64,000 bases of DNA from Aggregatibacter aphrophilus ATCC 33389 (GTDB taxonomy: Bacteria; Pseudomonadota; Gammaproteobacteria; Enterobacterales; Pasteurellaceae). The stretch covers positions 372,001-436,000 of the forward strand of contig NZ_LR134327.1 in the NCBI RefSeq assembly GCF_900636915.1. The letters are read 5' to 3'. How positions within the stretch are numbered: position 1 is the stretch's first letter; each line of letters begins with the position of its first letter. The notes under the pieces are model-generated. The model saw only the letters and a list, made by a program, of their open reading frames with translations. It searched no databases and was not told the DNA's origin. Both the position numbers and the translations under genes were made by a program. Positions 30,421-39,660 of this stretch are shown one piece after another.

Positions 30421-30574
30421 AATATTTCTTATTACAAGCCAACACTTGGCTAGCTAAATCTCCAAAAGTTCTCCTTGGAGGTGTAAAAGAAATCTTATAC
30501 CGATCACTAAAAATAATCCTCCCATCTTCCATAAAGACATCAACTAATACGGAAGCTGGAAATTCTATTTTTAG
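30419..30574 (-). pseudogene. Unidentified C-terminal gene remnant after tssM
   Basis: The minus strand is open for 51 codons ending at a TAA at 30421-30419. It reads LKIEFPASVLVDVFMEDGR, then IIFSDRYKISFTPPRRTFGD and LASQVLACNKKY. The composition looks like real protein. The only Met is at the 15th codon without a ribosome-binding site, and a stop lies directly upstream, so it is best read as the tail of a decayed gene. I do not recognise the family. Confidence 0.35.
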
Positions 30575-30869
30575 TTATGTAATTTTTAAATAAACATAGA
30601 AATAAAAAGCATACCGGAGCAAAGGAAAAAAGTATGGTGGATTTTGCTGTATTTTATCTATTTCCCTACAAAACATTTTCTCTCCCCAAATTAACCTCAC
30701 TTTCATAGACCTAGGTCAAAAAATGCCCTAAATCCCCCCTTCTTCCCGTTGAACCGTCTCAATCGAGTTAATAAAATACTAATGAAAATTAAGTCCTTTA
30801 GTTTTCGGTAATTGCTTATTCGTGTTTTATCAGGCAGTTAAATAACCAATTTTCACAAGGAAAAGTAAG
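30575..30869. other. Non-coding leader region of the autotransporter
   Basis: No coding frame was seen here. A perfect 10-bp palindrome GACCTAGGTC lies at 30708-30717 and could be a regulator site, although it matches no motif I can name with confidence. CAAGGAAAAGTAAG just before 30870 supplies the ribosome-binding site of the next gene. Confidence 0.4.
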
Positions 30870-33800
30870 ATGGAACATATTATCCCTATTCGAAAAACAG
30901 CATTAGCTCTCTTCATTGGTGTTTATACTGGTAGCGCATTGGCTTATACGGAAGTCGGTCAGTTAGGAAATACCACGAGTTGGGAAACTCAGGAATACTT
31001 AAAAGACTGGGGGTTAACCTCAATGAACGCCTCCACCGCCTATGCCATGGGGTTTAATGGCCGTGGTATCAATATCGGTGTAATGGATTCCGGTGTGCTG
31101 TTGAACCACCCTGAATTTCAAGACGGGCGTATTCACACGGTAAAAACCGGAGGTACTTATCATACAAATGGTATGCGATATCCCGATGCGGCTTATGGTA
31201 ATGGACCAATTAACAAAAATGAACCGGTGAAAAATGGTAAACGTAATTTTGATAAAACCGATAACGGCAAATTCACCAAAGGAGAGGCCTTTGACATTGA
31301 CGGTTCATGGCATAAATACACTAATGATGCCCATGGCACGCATGTTGGCGGCACAATGGCAGCGACCCGAGATGGCAATGAAATGCACGGCGTAGCTTTC
31401 GGTGCGAATCTCTATTCTGCCAACACCGGTGGTAACGATAATATGACCTATGGCCCGAACCAAGACTATAATTTCTTCTTGAAAGGCTACACAGCCCTCG
31501 CCGATGCCGGCGTCAAAGTAATCAACAATAGTTGGGGTTCCAACCGTCGAGTCAATTCATCTTTTGCAGGTGCCGAAGGCTTTAAACCCAAATATGATTG
31601 GCGCGATGTGCCTGAATACGGCGTACAATATTATGATGTCATTAAAGCACCGGAACCGATATCAAATCCTGCCGCTCATCTTTATTTAAGAAATTTAGGC
31701 GAAGCCAAAAAAGCCTATTATCAATTTGTGACAAGCGGTAAGAAAAACTTTATTGATGCCGCCTATGAAGTGGCTAAAAACAAACAAGTTATCCAAGTAT
31801 TTACGGCAGGTAACCGCAGTTTAATGGCAGAATCTTTCACTCGTGCTATGTTGCCATACTTCAGACCTGACGCAGAAAAATATTGGGTAAACGTAACAGG
31901 GCAAGCGGGCGGTGACGGTTATCCAAATGATTCAAGCCAAGATATTAATGGTAAAAAAGCTGCTTCAGATATCCAAGAATTTAACCTAGCCGGTCATTCA
32001 AAATGGTGGACAATTGCTGCGCCGGCAGAAAATATCTATTCAGCCTATGTAGAATTACAAGATAATAAAACCTACGGCAATGCCGTTTATAAGTCTGCCG
32101 GCGGTACCTCTATGGCTGCCCCACATGTCAGCGGTGCACTTGGCGTGATTTTCGCCCGCTACCCATATATGACAACGGCTCAAGCGCGTGATGTGATGCT
32201 CACGACAGCAAGACAAACCACGCTTCGCAAAGGACTTGAAGGTAAGCCATTAGAACGCTGGGAAACCGAACAAGGCGTACCGAGTAAAGTTTGGGGTTGG
32301 GGTATTTTAGATCTTGGCAAAGCGATGTTTGGTCCGGGTCAATTCTTAGGAGAATTTAACGTTACCTTAAATCAAGATGACCTTTGGTCAAATGACATAA
32401 GCGATAAGGCCATCAAAGCACGTAAGTTAGAAGATCAAGTTGAAGCCGCAACTTGGGCAACACGCAAAGCAGAATTACAAGCCTTAATGCAAAATCGGGC
32501 CGGCGCAACAGCAGAGGAAAAAGCGGAATATCAAGTCGGCTTAGATCGCGAAGTTGCGCGTAACCAGCGGGCAGCTCAAGGTTATGAAGGCGCCTTGGTA
32601 AAAAATGGCAACGGCACATTGACGCTAACCGGGACAAACAGTTTCAGTGGCAAAGTGGACGTCAAAGAAGGACGCTTATCTGCACTTAATCAGTCTGTTG
32701 GCTCATCAAAAGGTGTATTCGTCAGAGACGGTGCTGCTCTAGAAATTCTCACTAAAGCCAACGTTACCAAACCCGGACCAAATGGTTATACAACCACCAC
32801 AATAGCCAGTACTGCACAAGCTGTCACAGCAACAATCGCCAAAGGCGGGACTTTCGTACTAAATGACGGAATCGCCAATATTCATGCAACTTTCGAGGAC
32901 GGTGCCAAACTGCAATCAGCGCAATTTGATGAAGCAACCCAACAACAGCTACGCCAAAACCCACACCAAACAGTGAACATACAAGGTTCCGGCACTTTTG
33001 TTAATGCCGAGAAAGCACAAGCAACCAGCCCTTATGCCTTCTTTGTCGCGACTAATCAAAGCAATGCCGGCACCCTTAGACTCACGATGCAAAAACAAGC
33101 GATGTCCAACGTGGCTAGAAGTGCCAATGAGACAGCTATAGCTAATGCGATTGATAATAGCACCGGTAGCTTGTACCAAGGCCTACTCTTCGCGAGTCAA
33201 GCGCAAGCTTATAACGCATTTGACGGCTTAAACTATGACGCCGATTTAGCGGCGCAACAACATAATTTGATCAATAACTTGACGTTACGCCAACAGCTTA
33301 CCTGGCCGACGACCGACGACCATAAATGCTAAGTTAAATCAAAATACCCGTCTTTGGAGTAACAGTAGCTACAACTACCTAAGCACTCACGGCTTAAGCA
33401 CCCATAGCTACAATCAATTACTCGGTGCCGATTTCAATGTGAACGATACATCCAACGTAGGGGCATTTTTCGGTGCAACAAAAAACACGCATAAAAATGA
33501 CCGCACTTCCAAAGATCGTGCATTGCATTTAGGCGTATATGGCAACTACGCATTAACCGCCGATCTCAATCTGAAAGCCGGTTTTATTCATACCCGAAGC
33601 AAAGACGAAAAACACCTAGCTGTCGCCAACAAACGCAAAACGCACAGTCAAACCGAAGACCTATTCGCCGAATTAGCCTATCGCGGCATACAAAGCGACA
33701 GTTTCGCGCTTGAGCCTTATGCGGGCGTAAGTTATCTGCATATCAACACCGACGGTTTCACTCAAGGTGAAATCCGCGTAGCCGACAACAAACGTGACCT

Positions 33801-34107
33801 ATTTGCCACCTCCGTTGGCCTACGCCCAAGCATTCCGTTTAGCTTAGGTGCGGTATCGTTCAGCCTTCAAGGGGATGTGGCCTATCATCGTTTCTATCAT
33901 GACAAAACGCCACAAGGAGTGATGATCATCAACGATCAGGCGCAAGCTACGCTTTATGGCAACAAGCTCACCAGCCTCATCACCGCAGGCCTTGCCATTC
34001 AAGCGAATTTCACTCCGGCATTTAGCTTGAAATTAGGCTATCAAGGCGCTTACAACAATGACACAAAATCTAACGGTGTTAATGCGCAGTTAAAATACGC
34101 TTTTTAA
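30870..34107 (+). pseudogene. Subtilisin-like (S8) serine protease autotransporter, frameshifted by a 7-bp tandem duplication
   Basis: Frame one runs from ATG 30870 to a stop at 33332 (820 residues). The remainder to 34107 is in another frame. The break is at 33306-33319, where CCGACGA is present twice. Removing one copy restores a single 1076-residue protein reading QQLTWPTTINAKLNQNTRLW. The signal peptide is followed by a peptidase S8 domain with all three catalytic blocks: GVMDSGV (Asp), HGTHVGGT (His) and GGTSMAAPHVSGA (Ser). Next come an autotransporter-associated strand repeat (NGNGTLTLTGTNSFSG) and a C-terminal beta-barrel ending LKYAF. Such proteins process themselves or neighbouring surface proteins. 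As written, the passenger would lack its barrel. The 7-bp repeat could be a phase switch, a fixed mutation or a sequencing error. Confidence 0.88.
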
Positions 34108-34120
34108 TTCGCTCAAAATA

Positions 34121-34147
34121 AAAGTGCCATGAAAATGGCACTTTTTT
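34121..34147 (+). terminator. Terminator after the autotransporter
   Basis: AAAGTGCCAT (34121-34130) and ATGGCACTTT form a 10-base stem with a GAAA tetraloop and a T run. It lies 13 bases after the autotransporter stop and could also act on ribB read from the other strand. Confidence 0.88.
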
Positions 34148-34213
34148 AATGAATATCCGAAGAAAAGTGCGATGAGTTTTCAACATGAATTTCCTCACTC
34201 CACACAAAGCAAC

Positions 34214-34858
34214 TTAACAATTAAATTTTTTCCGATACTTAATCAAATCTTCAATGGTCACAATGGGATAACCATGTTTTTTAACGAATTCAATAAGCTC
34301 CGGCGTTCTCGCCATGGTGCCGTTATCATTGGTAATTTCGCAAATCACACCCGCTTCTTTATAGCCGGCCAAACGCGCTAAATCCACAGCAGCTTCAGTG
34401 TGTCCATTGCGTTGCAATACACCGTTGGCGGCAGCACGTAATGGGAAAACGTGGCCAGGACGATGCAAATCAGAAGGTTTGGCACCATCAGCAATCGCAG
34501 TTTTTATGGTAGTCACGCGATCGGCGGCAGATACGCCGGTAGATACGCCGTTTGCCGCTTCAATGGTGACGGTAAATGCAGTTTTGTTTACGCTGGTGTT
34601 GTTGGAAACCATCGGTGGCAAATCTAACTGTTTGCACAATTCATCTTTAATACACAAACACACAATGCCGCTACCGTGGCGGATCAACATTGCCATTTGT
34701 TCGGTGGTGATGGTTTCTGCGGGGAAAATTAAGTCGCCTTCGTTTTCACGATTTTCATCGTCTAATACAAGGACGCCATTGCCTTGTTTGAACGCCTCAA
34801 GTGCGTTTTTAACGCGCTCCTCAGCAGTACCGAAAGGGGCTAATAATGACTGATTCAT
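34214..34858 (-). CDS. ribB: 3,4-dihydroxy-2-butanone-4-phosphate synthase RibB
   Basis: The 214-residue product is a stand-alone RibB without a GTP cyclohydrolase II domain. Family motifs are [18 protein letters not shown], the [12 protein letters not shown] block, and [10 protein letters not shown] followed by [11 protein letters not shown]. It converts ribulose 5-phosphate to the four-carbon precursor of riboflavin. Its 250-base leader holds an FMN riboswitch followed by a terminator hairpin, so transcription should stop when FMN is plentiful. Confidence 0.96.
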   Translation of the reverse strand: MNQSLLAPFGTAEERVKNALEAFKQGNGVLVLDDENRENEGDLIFPAETITTEQMAMLIRHGSGIVCLCIKDELCKQLDLPPMVSNNTSVNKTAFTVTIEAANGVSTGVSAADRVTTIKTAIADGAKPSDLHRPGHVFPLRAAANGVLQRNGHTEAAVDLARLAGYKEAGVICEITNDNGTMARTPELIEFVKKHGYPIVTIEDLIKYRKKFNC

Positions 34859-34911
34859 AGTAAATACCTTTTTTATAAAATTAATGAATACCAGAATCAG
34901 GGCGAATGGAT

Positions 34912-34946
34912 AAAAAGGACGACACAGGTCTTTCGCAAAACCTGTG
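34912..34946 (-). terminator. Expression-platform terminator of the ribB leader
   Basis: On the minus strand ACAGGT...ACCTGT arms (34946-34940 with 34929-34923) close a stem around TTTGCGAAAG and are followed by TCGTCCTTTTT. It lies between the FMN aptamer and ribB, the expected place for a riboswitch-controlled terminator. Confidence 0.75.
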
Positions 34947-34959
34947 CTGCTTTTTTATT

Positions 34960-35121
34960 CTCTTTCATCCAGACTATCACTGTCGGCTTTGGATTCACAC
35001 CAAATCTGCTGACTTTGAGAAAAACATGGGAAAAATCACCCGCACTTTTGTCTCAAACGCTCGTGGGCTTACGTTAACACGCTCACCACCGGTAGGGACT
35101 TTCACCCTGCCCTGAGAATGC
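34960..35121 (-). promoter_or_regulatory. FMN riboswitch (RFN element)
   Basis: Read on the minus strand from about 35121, the conserved RFN segments appear in order: TCTCAGGGCAGGGTGAAA, CCCTACCGGTGGT, AAGCCCACGAGCG, then GTCAGCAGATTTGGTG and CCAAAGCCGACAGT, closing with TAGTCTGGATGAAAGAGA. These match the FMN aptamer found before ribB in E. coli and Haemophilus. FMN binding is expected to favour the downstream terminator. The variable P-stem (near 35035-35070) contains an uptake-like ACCCGCACTTTTGTC. Confidence 0.95.
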
Positions 35122-35262
35122 TTGCGTAGTATAACGCAAAGGAAAGGGCGATAAAATCGGTTTTTGGGGAAATCATGAATCAGATAGAAAAAGAATAGAA
35201 ACAAGCAGAGTTGAATTAAAATTCAAAGGTATCGTAAAACACCTAAAAAAACGACCGCACTT

Positions 35263-36192
35263 TTACCACAACTGATACAACGCAATGATCAATGGCATGG
35301 TGAACATACAAAGCATGGTGGTGACGCCGTAGATGGCACTGGCTTTTTGTGCGTTGTTGCCAAAAATCAGTGCCATTTGTGTCACGGTAGAGGCCGCAGG
35401 GCTGGTGGTGGCGAGGAAACTGATGAGCGCAATGGTTTCACCGTTTTCAACCCAATCGGCGAAACCACAGACTTTCACGATGACCAACAATATTAATGGA
35501 ATCATAATCAAGCGCAAAAAAGTCACCAAATAAATGCGCTTAGAGGAAAGAATTGTCCGCAACGGAATGGCGGCAATCAACATACCGGCGATTAACATGG
35601 CATTTGGACCGATAAACATACCAACAGATGTCAGTGTGCCATTAATCATGTCAGGCAATTTAATCTGTAGGGCAAACATAGTCACCCCAATCATGATAGA
35701 CCAAATATTAATGTTTTTCAGTACGGTTTTTAGCGTTAAATTGCCTTTCCCAACAATAATCAGACGGCAATGCGTCCAAAATAAAAAGGTCTGTACGATA
35801 ATAAAACAGCTGGCATAAATCACCCATTCCTTGCCAAACAAGGACATCACCAAAGGAATAATCAAATTGCCCGAGTTGGAATAAATGGACGCGGCGTGTT
35901 CAATCGGATCAAGATGAAGCCACCGTTTCAGCAATGCCCCGATGACAATCAGCATGATATGTAAAAAGACGGCCATGCCCAAAGAAAGTAGCAATCCGTC
36001 TAAAATTTCCGGCGTGTAAGGAATCTGAAAGGCTTCGATCATCACGGCGGGACTAATGATATATAACCCGATAATAGACAGCGGCTTGCTGTCTTCCGAT
36101 TTAAGCAATTTGCTTTTCACCAACCCATAGCCCATCAACACAATAAGGGTCAGTTCAACGATTTTCGTGCCGAGAATGAATGCGATATCCAT
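35263..36192 (-). CDS. AEC family transporter (auxin efflux carrier-like permease)
   Basis: The 309-residue membrane protein has about ten hydrophobic helices in two halves. The AEC pattern is visible in LMGYGLVKSKLLK, IYSNSGNLIIPLVMSLFG and ATTSPAASTVTQMALIFG. Members export or import small organic acids such as malate or malonate; the substrate cannot be read from sequence. It stands alone, downstream of modF on the same strand, with an uptake sequence after its stop. Confidence 0.85.
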   Translation of the reverse strand: MDIAFILGTKIVELTLIVLMGYGLVKSKLLKSEDSKPLSIIGLYIISPAVMIEAFQIPYTPEILDGLLLSLGMAVFLHIMLIVIGALLKRWLHLDPIEHAASIYSNSGNLIIPLVMSLFGKEWVIYASCFIIVQTFLFWTHCRLIIVGKGNLTLKTVLKNINIWSIMIGVTMFALQIKLPDMINGTLTSVGMFIGPNAMLIAGMLIAAIPLRTILSSKRIYLVTFLRLIMIPLILLVIVKVCGFADWVENGETIALISFLATTSPAASTVTQMALIFGNNAQKASAIYGVTTMLCMFTMPLIIALYQLW

Positions 36193-36220
36193 AGTTGTTC
36201 TTCGTCAAAATAATTAAAAA

Positions 36221-37672
36221 TCACACCGCACTTTGTTTATAAACGTATCCATCGCCTTGCGGGATAAATTCAAACACATGCGTAATGCAATTCGGCGCGT
36301 CCTGATCTTGGTGGGACACGAAGAGTAGTTGGGTTTGACTATTATTCACCAGTTGTTCGATAAAGTGCTTTACCAGTTTGCGATTCATGCCGTCGAGGCC
36401 TTGCAACGGTTCATCTAAAATCAATATGGGCGGGTGTTTCACCATCGCGCGGGTAATCAGCAACAAGCGCTGTTGTCCCCAAGAAAGGGAACGAAACGGA
36501 CGATTTGCCAACGCCTCCATATTCAAGCGCGTAAGCCATTGCATCGCCTTGATCCGCAATGCGCCGGGAACGCTTTGATATACGCCGATGCTGTCAAAAA
36601 AGCCCGAAAGAATCACCTCTAACGCAGAACAGTTGACCCGATAATCCATGTGTAACTGACTGCTGACATAACCGATGTTGCGTTTAATCTCCCAAATGGT
36701 TTCGCCACTTCCCCGCTGTTTACCGAATAAAACCACATGATTAGCATAAGATTGCGGATGATCGCCGCAAATAAGCGACAATAGCGTAGATTTTCCCGCA
36801 CCGTTAGGCCCTTTAATCCACCAATTTTGCTCAGGCGCCACTGTCCAATCAAGCCGATTTAAAATGACATTCTCACCATATTGAACGGTAACGTTTTTCA
36901 GTTCAAAAGGGGATTGATTCGGCGGTAATTTAATCGGCGACACAGCACTTTCCGGCAACGGCACATCAACGTTTTGTTCCGCATATTGTACCTGTTGAAA
37001 TAGACTTTGTTGCTCAACTTCGGACCGTTCTCCCTGCAAAATTAACTGGTTGTGATCTAACAACGCCACATGATCAGCAGCAGAAGGAATGTCGGAAAAG
37101 CGATTGACGATCAACACCAACGCCATTTTTTCATTGAGCTGTTGTAGCAATTGTTGCCAATCCGACACGGACTGTTGATCCAGTCCTTCAAAAGGTTCAT
37201 CTAAAATTAATAATTGCGGTTCGGCAACCAATGCCTGCGCCAACAACACTTTGCGGCTCTCGCCGGTAGAAAGCAACATAAACGGACGCTCCAACAACGA
37301 CGTAATATGCAACAGCGCCGCATAAGAGTCACACAAGGTTTCCTTATCACTACCGTTCAAAATGGTCTGACGTGCGGTTTTGCCGAAATCGTCGGGACTC
37401 ACCGTGTCGTTGTTACGATCTTTAAAAGTTTGTTCCAGAATTTGCTGTTGCCGTTCAAAAGAAAACAACCCAATGCGTTCAAAATCACAGCGATATTCGC
37501 CCGCCTCAAGTGGCAATGCCCCTTGTAACGCTAATGAAAACGCCGTTTTTCCGCTGCCGTTACTGCCCACCACGACCCAATAATCCCGAGTCTTGACACA
37601 AAAGTGCAGTAGATTTAGCAAACGTTTTTCATGCAGTCGAAATTGCGCGTTTTCTATATTGAGTTGAGGCAT
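36221..37672 (-). CDS. modF: Tandem ABC ATPase ModF-like protein
   Basis: The 483-residue protein contains two ABC ATPase domains and no membrane segment. Domain 1 has Walker A GSNGSGKTAF, signature LSTGESRKVLLAQAL and Walker B LLILDEPFEGLD. Domain 2 has GPNGAGKSTLL, LSWGQQRLLLITRAM and LILDEPLQGLD. Length and layout match E. coli ModF (PhrA). That gene is usually near molybdate genes, but none is adjacent here. Its transport or regulatory role is poorly defined. Confidence 0.85.
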   Translation of the reverse strand: MPQLNIENAQFRLHEKRLLNLLHFCVKTRDYWVVVGSNGSGKTAFSLALQGALPLEAGEYRCDFERIGLFSFERQQQILEQTFKDRNNDTVSPDDFGKTARQTILNGSDKETLCDSYAALLHITSLLERPFMLLSTGESRKVLLAQALVAEPQLLILDEPFEGLDQQSVSDWQQLLQQLNEKMALVLIVNRFSDIPSAADHVALLDHNQLILQGERSEVEQQSLFQQVQYAEQNVDVPLPESAVSPIKLPPNQSPFELKNVTVQYGENVILNRLDWTVAPEQNWWIKGPNGAGKSTLLSLICGDHPQSYANHVVLFGKQRGSGETIWEIKRNIGYVSSQLHMDYRVNCSALEVILSGFFDSIGVYQSVPGALRIKAMQWLTRLNMEALANRPFRSLSWGQQRLLLITRAMVKHPPILILDEPLQGLDGMNRKLVKHFIEQLVNNSQTQLLFVSHQDQDAPNCITHVFEFIPQGDGYVYKQSAV

Positions 37673-37683
37673 GATTGCTCCTT

Positions 37684-38103
37684 TTATTTACCACAAGCAG
37701 ACAGTACCACGGAACAATTTTCCCCATGAACATGACACTGCTGCAAAGCTTTCTCTTCCGCTTTTTCCGGGTCTCGATAGCCGACTTGTGCCATGCCATA
37801 AATATTGGGTTGCTGCCCGACGGCGAGTGCTACACAAACATGATTGCCGGAAGCCACAACGCGGCAATCTTGGGTTTTGTCATCGTTTGATGCCTGCACA
37901 CATCCCTGCAAGGCAGCCCTTTCAGCCGCTTTGCTCATATTATTGTCACCGTAACCAAAGGCACCGGTATGCGGATTATATGCAATGACGCTCCAATGCA
38001 TAGGAAAGTCTAATTTAGGCGGTTGTGACGGATAAACCCGCTCTTCTTTCCCATAGCTCAATATGCTCCAAAATATTGCCATCATCACCATAAGTTTGCG
38101 CAT
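37684..38103 (-). CDS. Exported DUF4189 domain protein
   Basis: The start is set at the ATG at 38103 because GGAG stands 7 bases upstream. The 139-residue product has a short signal peptide (KLMVMMAIFWSILSYG). A DUF4189 domain follows: HWSVIAYNPHTGAFGYG, several conserved Cys, and DPEKAEEKALQQCHVHG. DUF4189 proteins are small periplasmic proteins of unknown function. It lies 23 bases after the broken DUF4424 gene on the same strand. Confidence 0.75.
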   Translation of the reverse strand: MRKLMVMMAIFWSILSYGKEERVYPSQPPKLDFPMHWSVIAYNPHTGAFGYGDNNMSKAAERAALQGCVQASNDDKTQDCRVVASGNHVCVALAVGQQPNIYGMAQVGYRDPEKAEEKALQQCHVHGENCSVVLSACGK

Positions 38104-38126
38104 ATTTTTACTCCTCATTCACTGTT

Positions 38127-39103
38127 TTACGGTACATACAACACATCTAAATCCTGTTGTGGCAAGAAATCTTTTTCCTGTACTTGGAATTGTACTACCT
38201 TGTCGTTTTGCAAGACTTTCTTCACTTCCCCTTTGCCTTTCCAGCAAAATGACACTAGCTGATCTTTTGGTCGCTCGATGGTTAAGGTGAAATCGGCGAT
38301 TGGTTTTGCCCAGTTGGCCCCGGTTTTTAAAATATAGCCCAACTGACGATAAGAACCACCGCCCTCAGGAATTAATTTTTTAATGGCATGTTTAAATTCA
38401 GGACCAATTGCTCGGTAAACGGTGTCTCCTCACCGAGTTCTAATATAGACGAAATAGACACGCCACCACCGACCAACGGGGCATATTCATGGCTGATGTA
38501 AGTCGTGTCGGAAGCTTTAAAGGTTTGCTGCCAACTATAAATAATTTGCCCGCCCCAAAACAGTTCACCTTCATATTTTTCCAATTCAAATTTGGCTAAA
38601 CGAGGATCTTTACACTTCAAAATTTTATTCTCTGCCGATGCAGATTTGCGCAACCAAGGTTCCATCAATTCTTCCTCAGTTAAACCACAATCTCTGAAAA
38701 TCGTCGTCACATCATGAGGCACCAATTTTTGTTCCTCTGTCCCTTCTTTTTCTGTTTTATAAAGAAACGCCCGCACATGCACTTGAGGTTTAATTTCCTT
38801 ACCATTAGCGTAGATTTTAAAGGTATTAATTAACTCTGCTGTATCCGCAAAGTTTCCGTAATCATAAAGAGAAACCTCAGGTAATGGGAATAGCACAGTT
38901 TCCGTAATGTCTTTGTCGGTGAGATTTTGATATTTGTAGTCCACCTTAATTTTATCGGGGCTGATAAACAGATTTTCTTTTTGCATGGCAATATTGTCAT
39001 TTTTGATGTATTCCACGCCACCAGTGGAGACAAACCCCATGCTGTCGTTGGCTTGTGCAGTAAAAGCGAAACAGAGCGCGGTTAAAGCAACGTATTTTTT
39101 CAT
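38127..39103 (-). pseudogene. DUF4424-type exported protein, frameshifted
   Basis: From ATG 39103 (GAGGA upstream) the frame runs to a stop at 38372 and ends LVLNLNMPLKN. The missing continuation is present in another frame: IGPEFKHAIKKLIPEGGG, then YRQLGYILKTGANWAKPIAD, and on to a stop at 38127. The switch lies in ACACCG at about 38421-38427, where one extra AC dinucleotide would explain it (removing AC gives EETVYRAIGPEF). The joined product of about 324 residues has a signal peptide (MKKYVALTALCFAFTAQA) and the DUF4424 fold. Function is unknown. It may be a recent mutation or an assembly error. Confidence 0.75.
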
Positions 39104-39172
39104 ATTGGTCCTCAGGAAATAATGTATTGATGAACGGCGAAAATCATAGCAGGAATTGGTAGGATTAGGGAT

Positions 39173-39237
39173 AAAAAGTGCGGTGGGTTTTGAAAACGTT
39201 TTTGAGGCTTTGCTGTGAGTAATACATTACTCTGGTT
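39173..39237 (+). repeat. 65-bp repeat, copy 1, beginning with an uptake sequence
   Basis: Starting at AAAAAGTGCGGTGG, this block aligns with 39543-39607. The shared order is TTTTGAAAA-GTTTTT, a variable spacer, then GTGAGTAATACATTACTC here against GTGGGTAATAAATTACCCAC in copy 2, both of which are dyads. The two copies flank the small helix-hairpin-helix gene. Confidence 0.55.
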
Positions 39238-39238
39238 G

Positions 39239-39265
39239 GCACGCATCAGAAGACGTGCGCCATCA
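39239..39265. repeat. Degenerate copy of the CACGCGTCAGGAGACGC palindromic repeat
   Basis: CACGCATCAGAAGACGTGCG followed by CCATCA matches, with about four changes, the palindromic element found three times in the toxin island (54064, 54912 and 55379 regions). It shows that this element is dispersed and not unique to the island. Confidence 0.55.
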
Positions 39266-39286
39266 GAGTAAGCCACTATCTTAGGG

Positions 39287-39523
39287 CTAAACCTTGCTTT
39301 TTGCCCAATTCACTGCCGTTTCAATAGCGTTTCGGGCTTGTGGGCTATTGCGCCAACAGGTTGAACCGGTGATTTCTGCACCGCGTTGAAGAATAAAATC
39401 CGGGCTGGTAGCTGCCAGTATTTTGACGTCATCCAACCCCATTTCCGTCAAACGTTTTAAGATCGTTGCACCAATGCCTTTTTGCGACAGAAGGTCGTGT
39501 TTTTCAGCTTCACTAAATGGCAT
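39287..39523 (-). CDS. Small helix-hairpin-helix protein
   Basis: The start is set at the ATG at 39523, preceded by AAGGAAG. The 78-residue product contains a helix-hairpin-helix signature (KGIGATILKRLTEMGLDDVK) followed by ILAATSPDFILQRGA. It resembles the short HhH proteins described as pathogenicity-locus/Cdd1 type. A nucleic-acid-binding role is plausible but unproven. It sits between two copies of a 65-bp repeat. Confidence 0.65.
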   Translation of the reverse strand: MPFSEAEKHDLLSQKGIGATILKRLTEMGLDDVKILAATSPDFILQRGAEITGSTCWRNSPQARNAIETAVNWAKSKV

Positions 39524-39542
39524 ATTATCTTCCTTGTGAGGT

Positions 39543-39607
39543 AAAAGTGCGGTGGATTTTGAAAATGTTTTTTTAGGTTCTGCCGTGGGTAATAAATTAC
39601 CCACGGT
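39543..39607 (+). repeat. 65-bp repeat, copy 2, with perfect palindrome
   Basis: This copy carries CCGTGGGTAATAAATTACCC with ACGG, a 24-base palindrome at about 39583-39606. Further hairpins follow (GCCCCTTTGGGGC, then ATTCCCCGATGGGGAAT up to 39658), just before the fruA stop. These hairpins may stabilise or end the fru transcript, although no T run follows them. Confidence 0.55.
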
Positions 39608-39660
39608 TACACATCCTTCAGCCCCTTTGGGGCCGATTTAAATTCCCCGATGGGGAATGA

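Noticed and set aside
30700..30720. FNR or CRP site at GACCTAGGTC
   Set aside because: The palindrome is real, but it does not fit the FNR (TTGAT-N4-ATCAA) or CRP consensus.
34906..35204. Short open frames on both strands upstream of ribB
   Set aside because: The stretch is the FMN riboswitch and its terminator; conserved RNA segments explain it fully.
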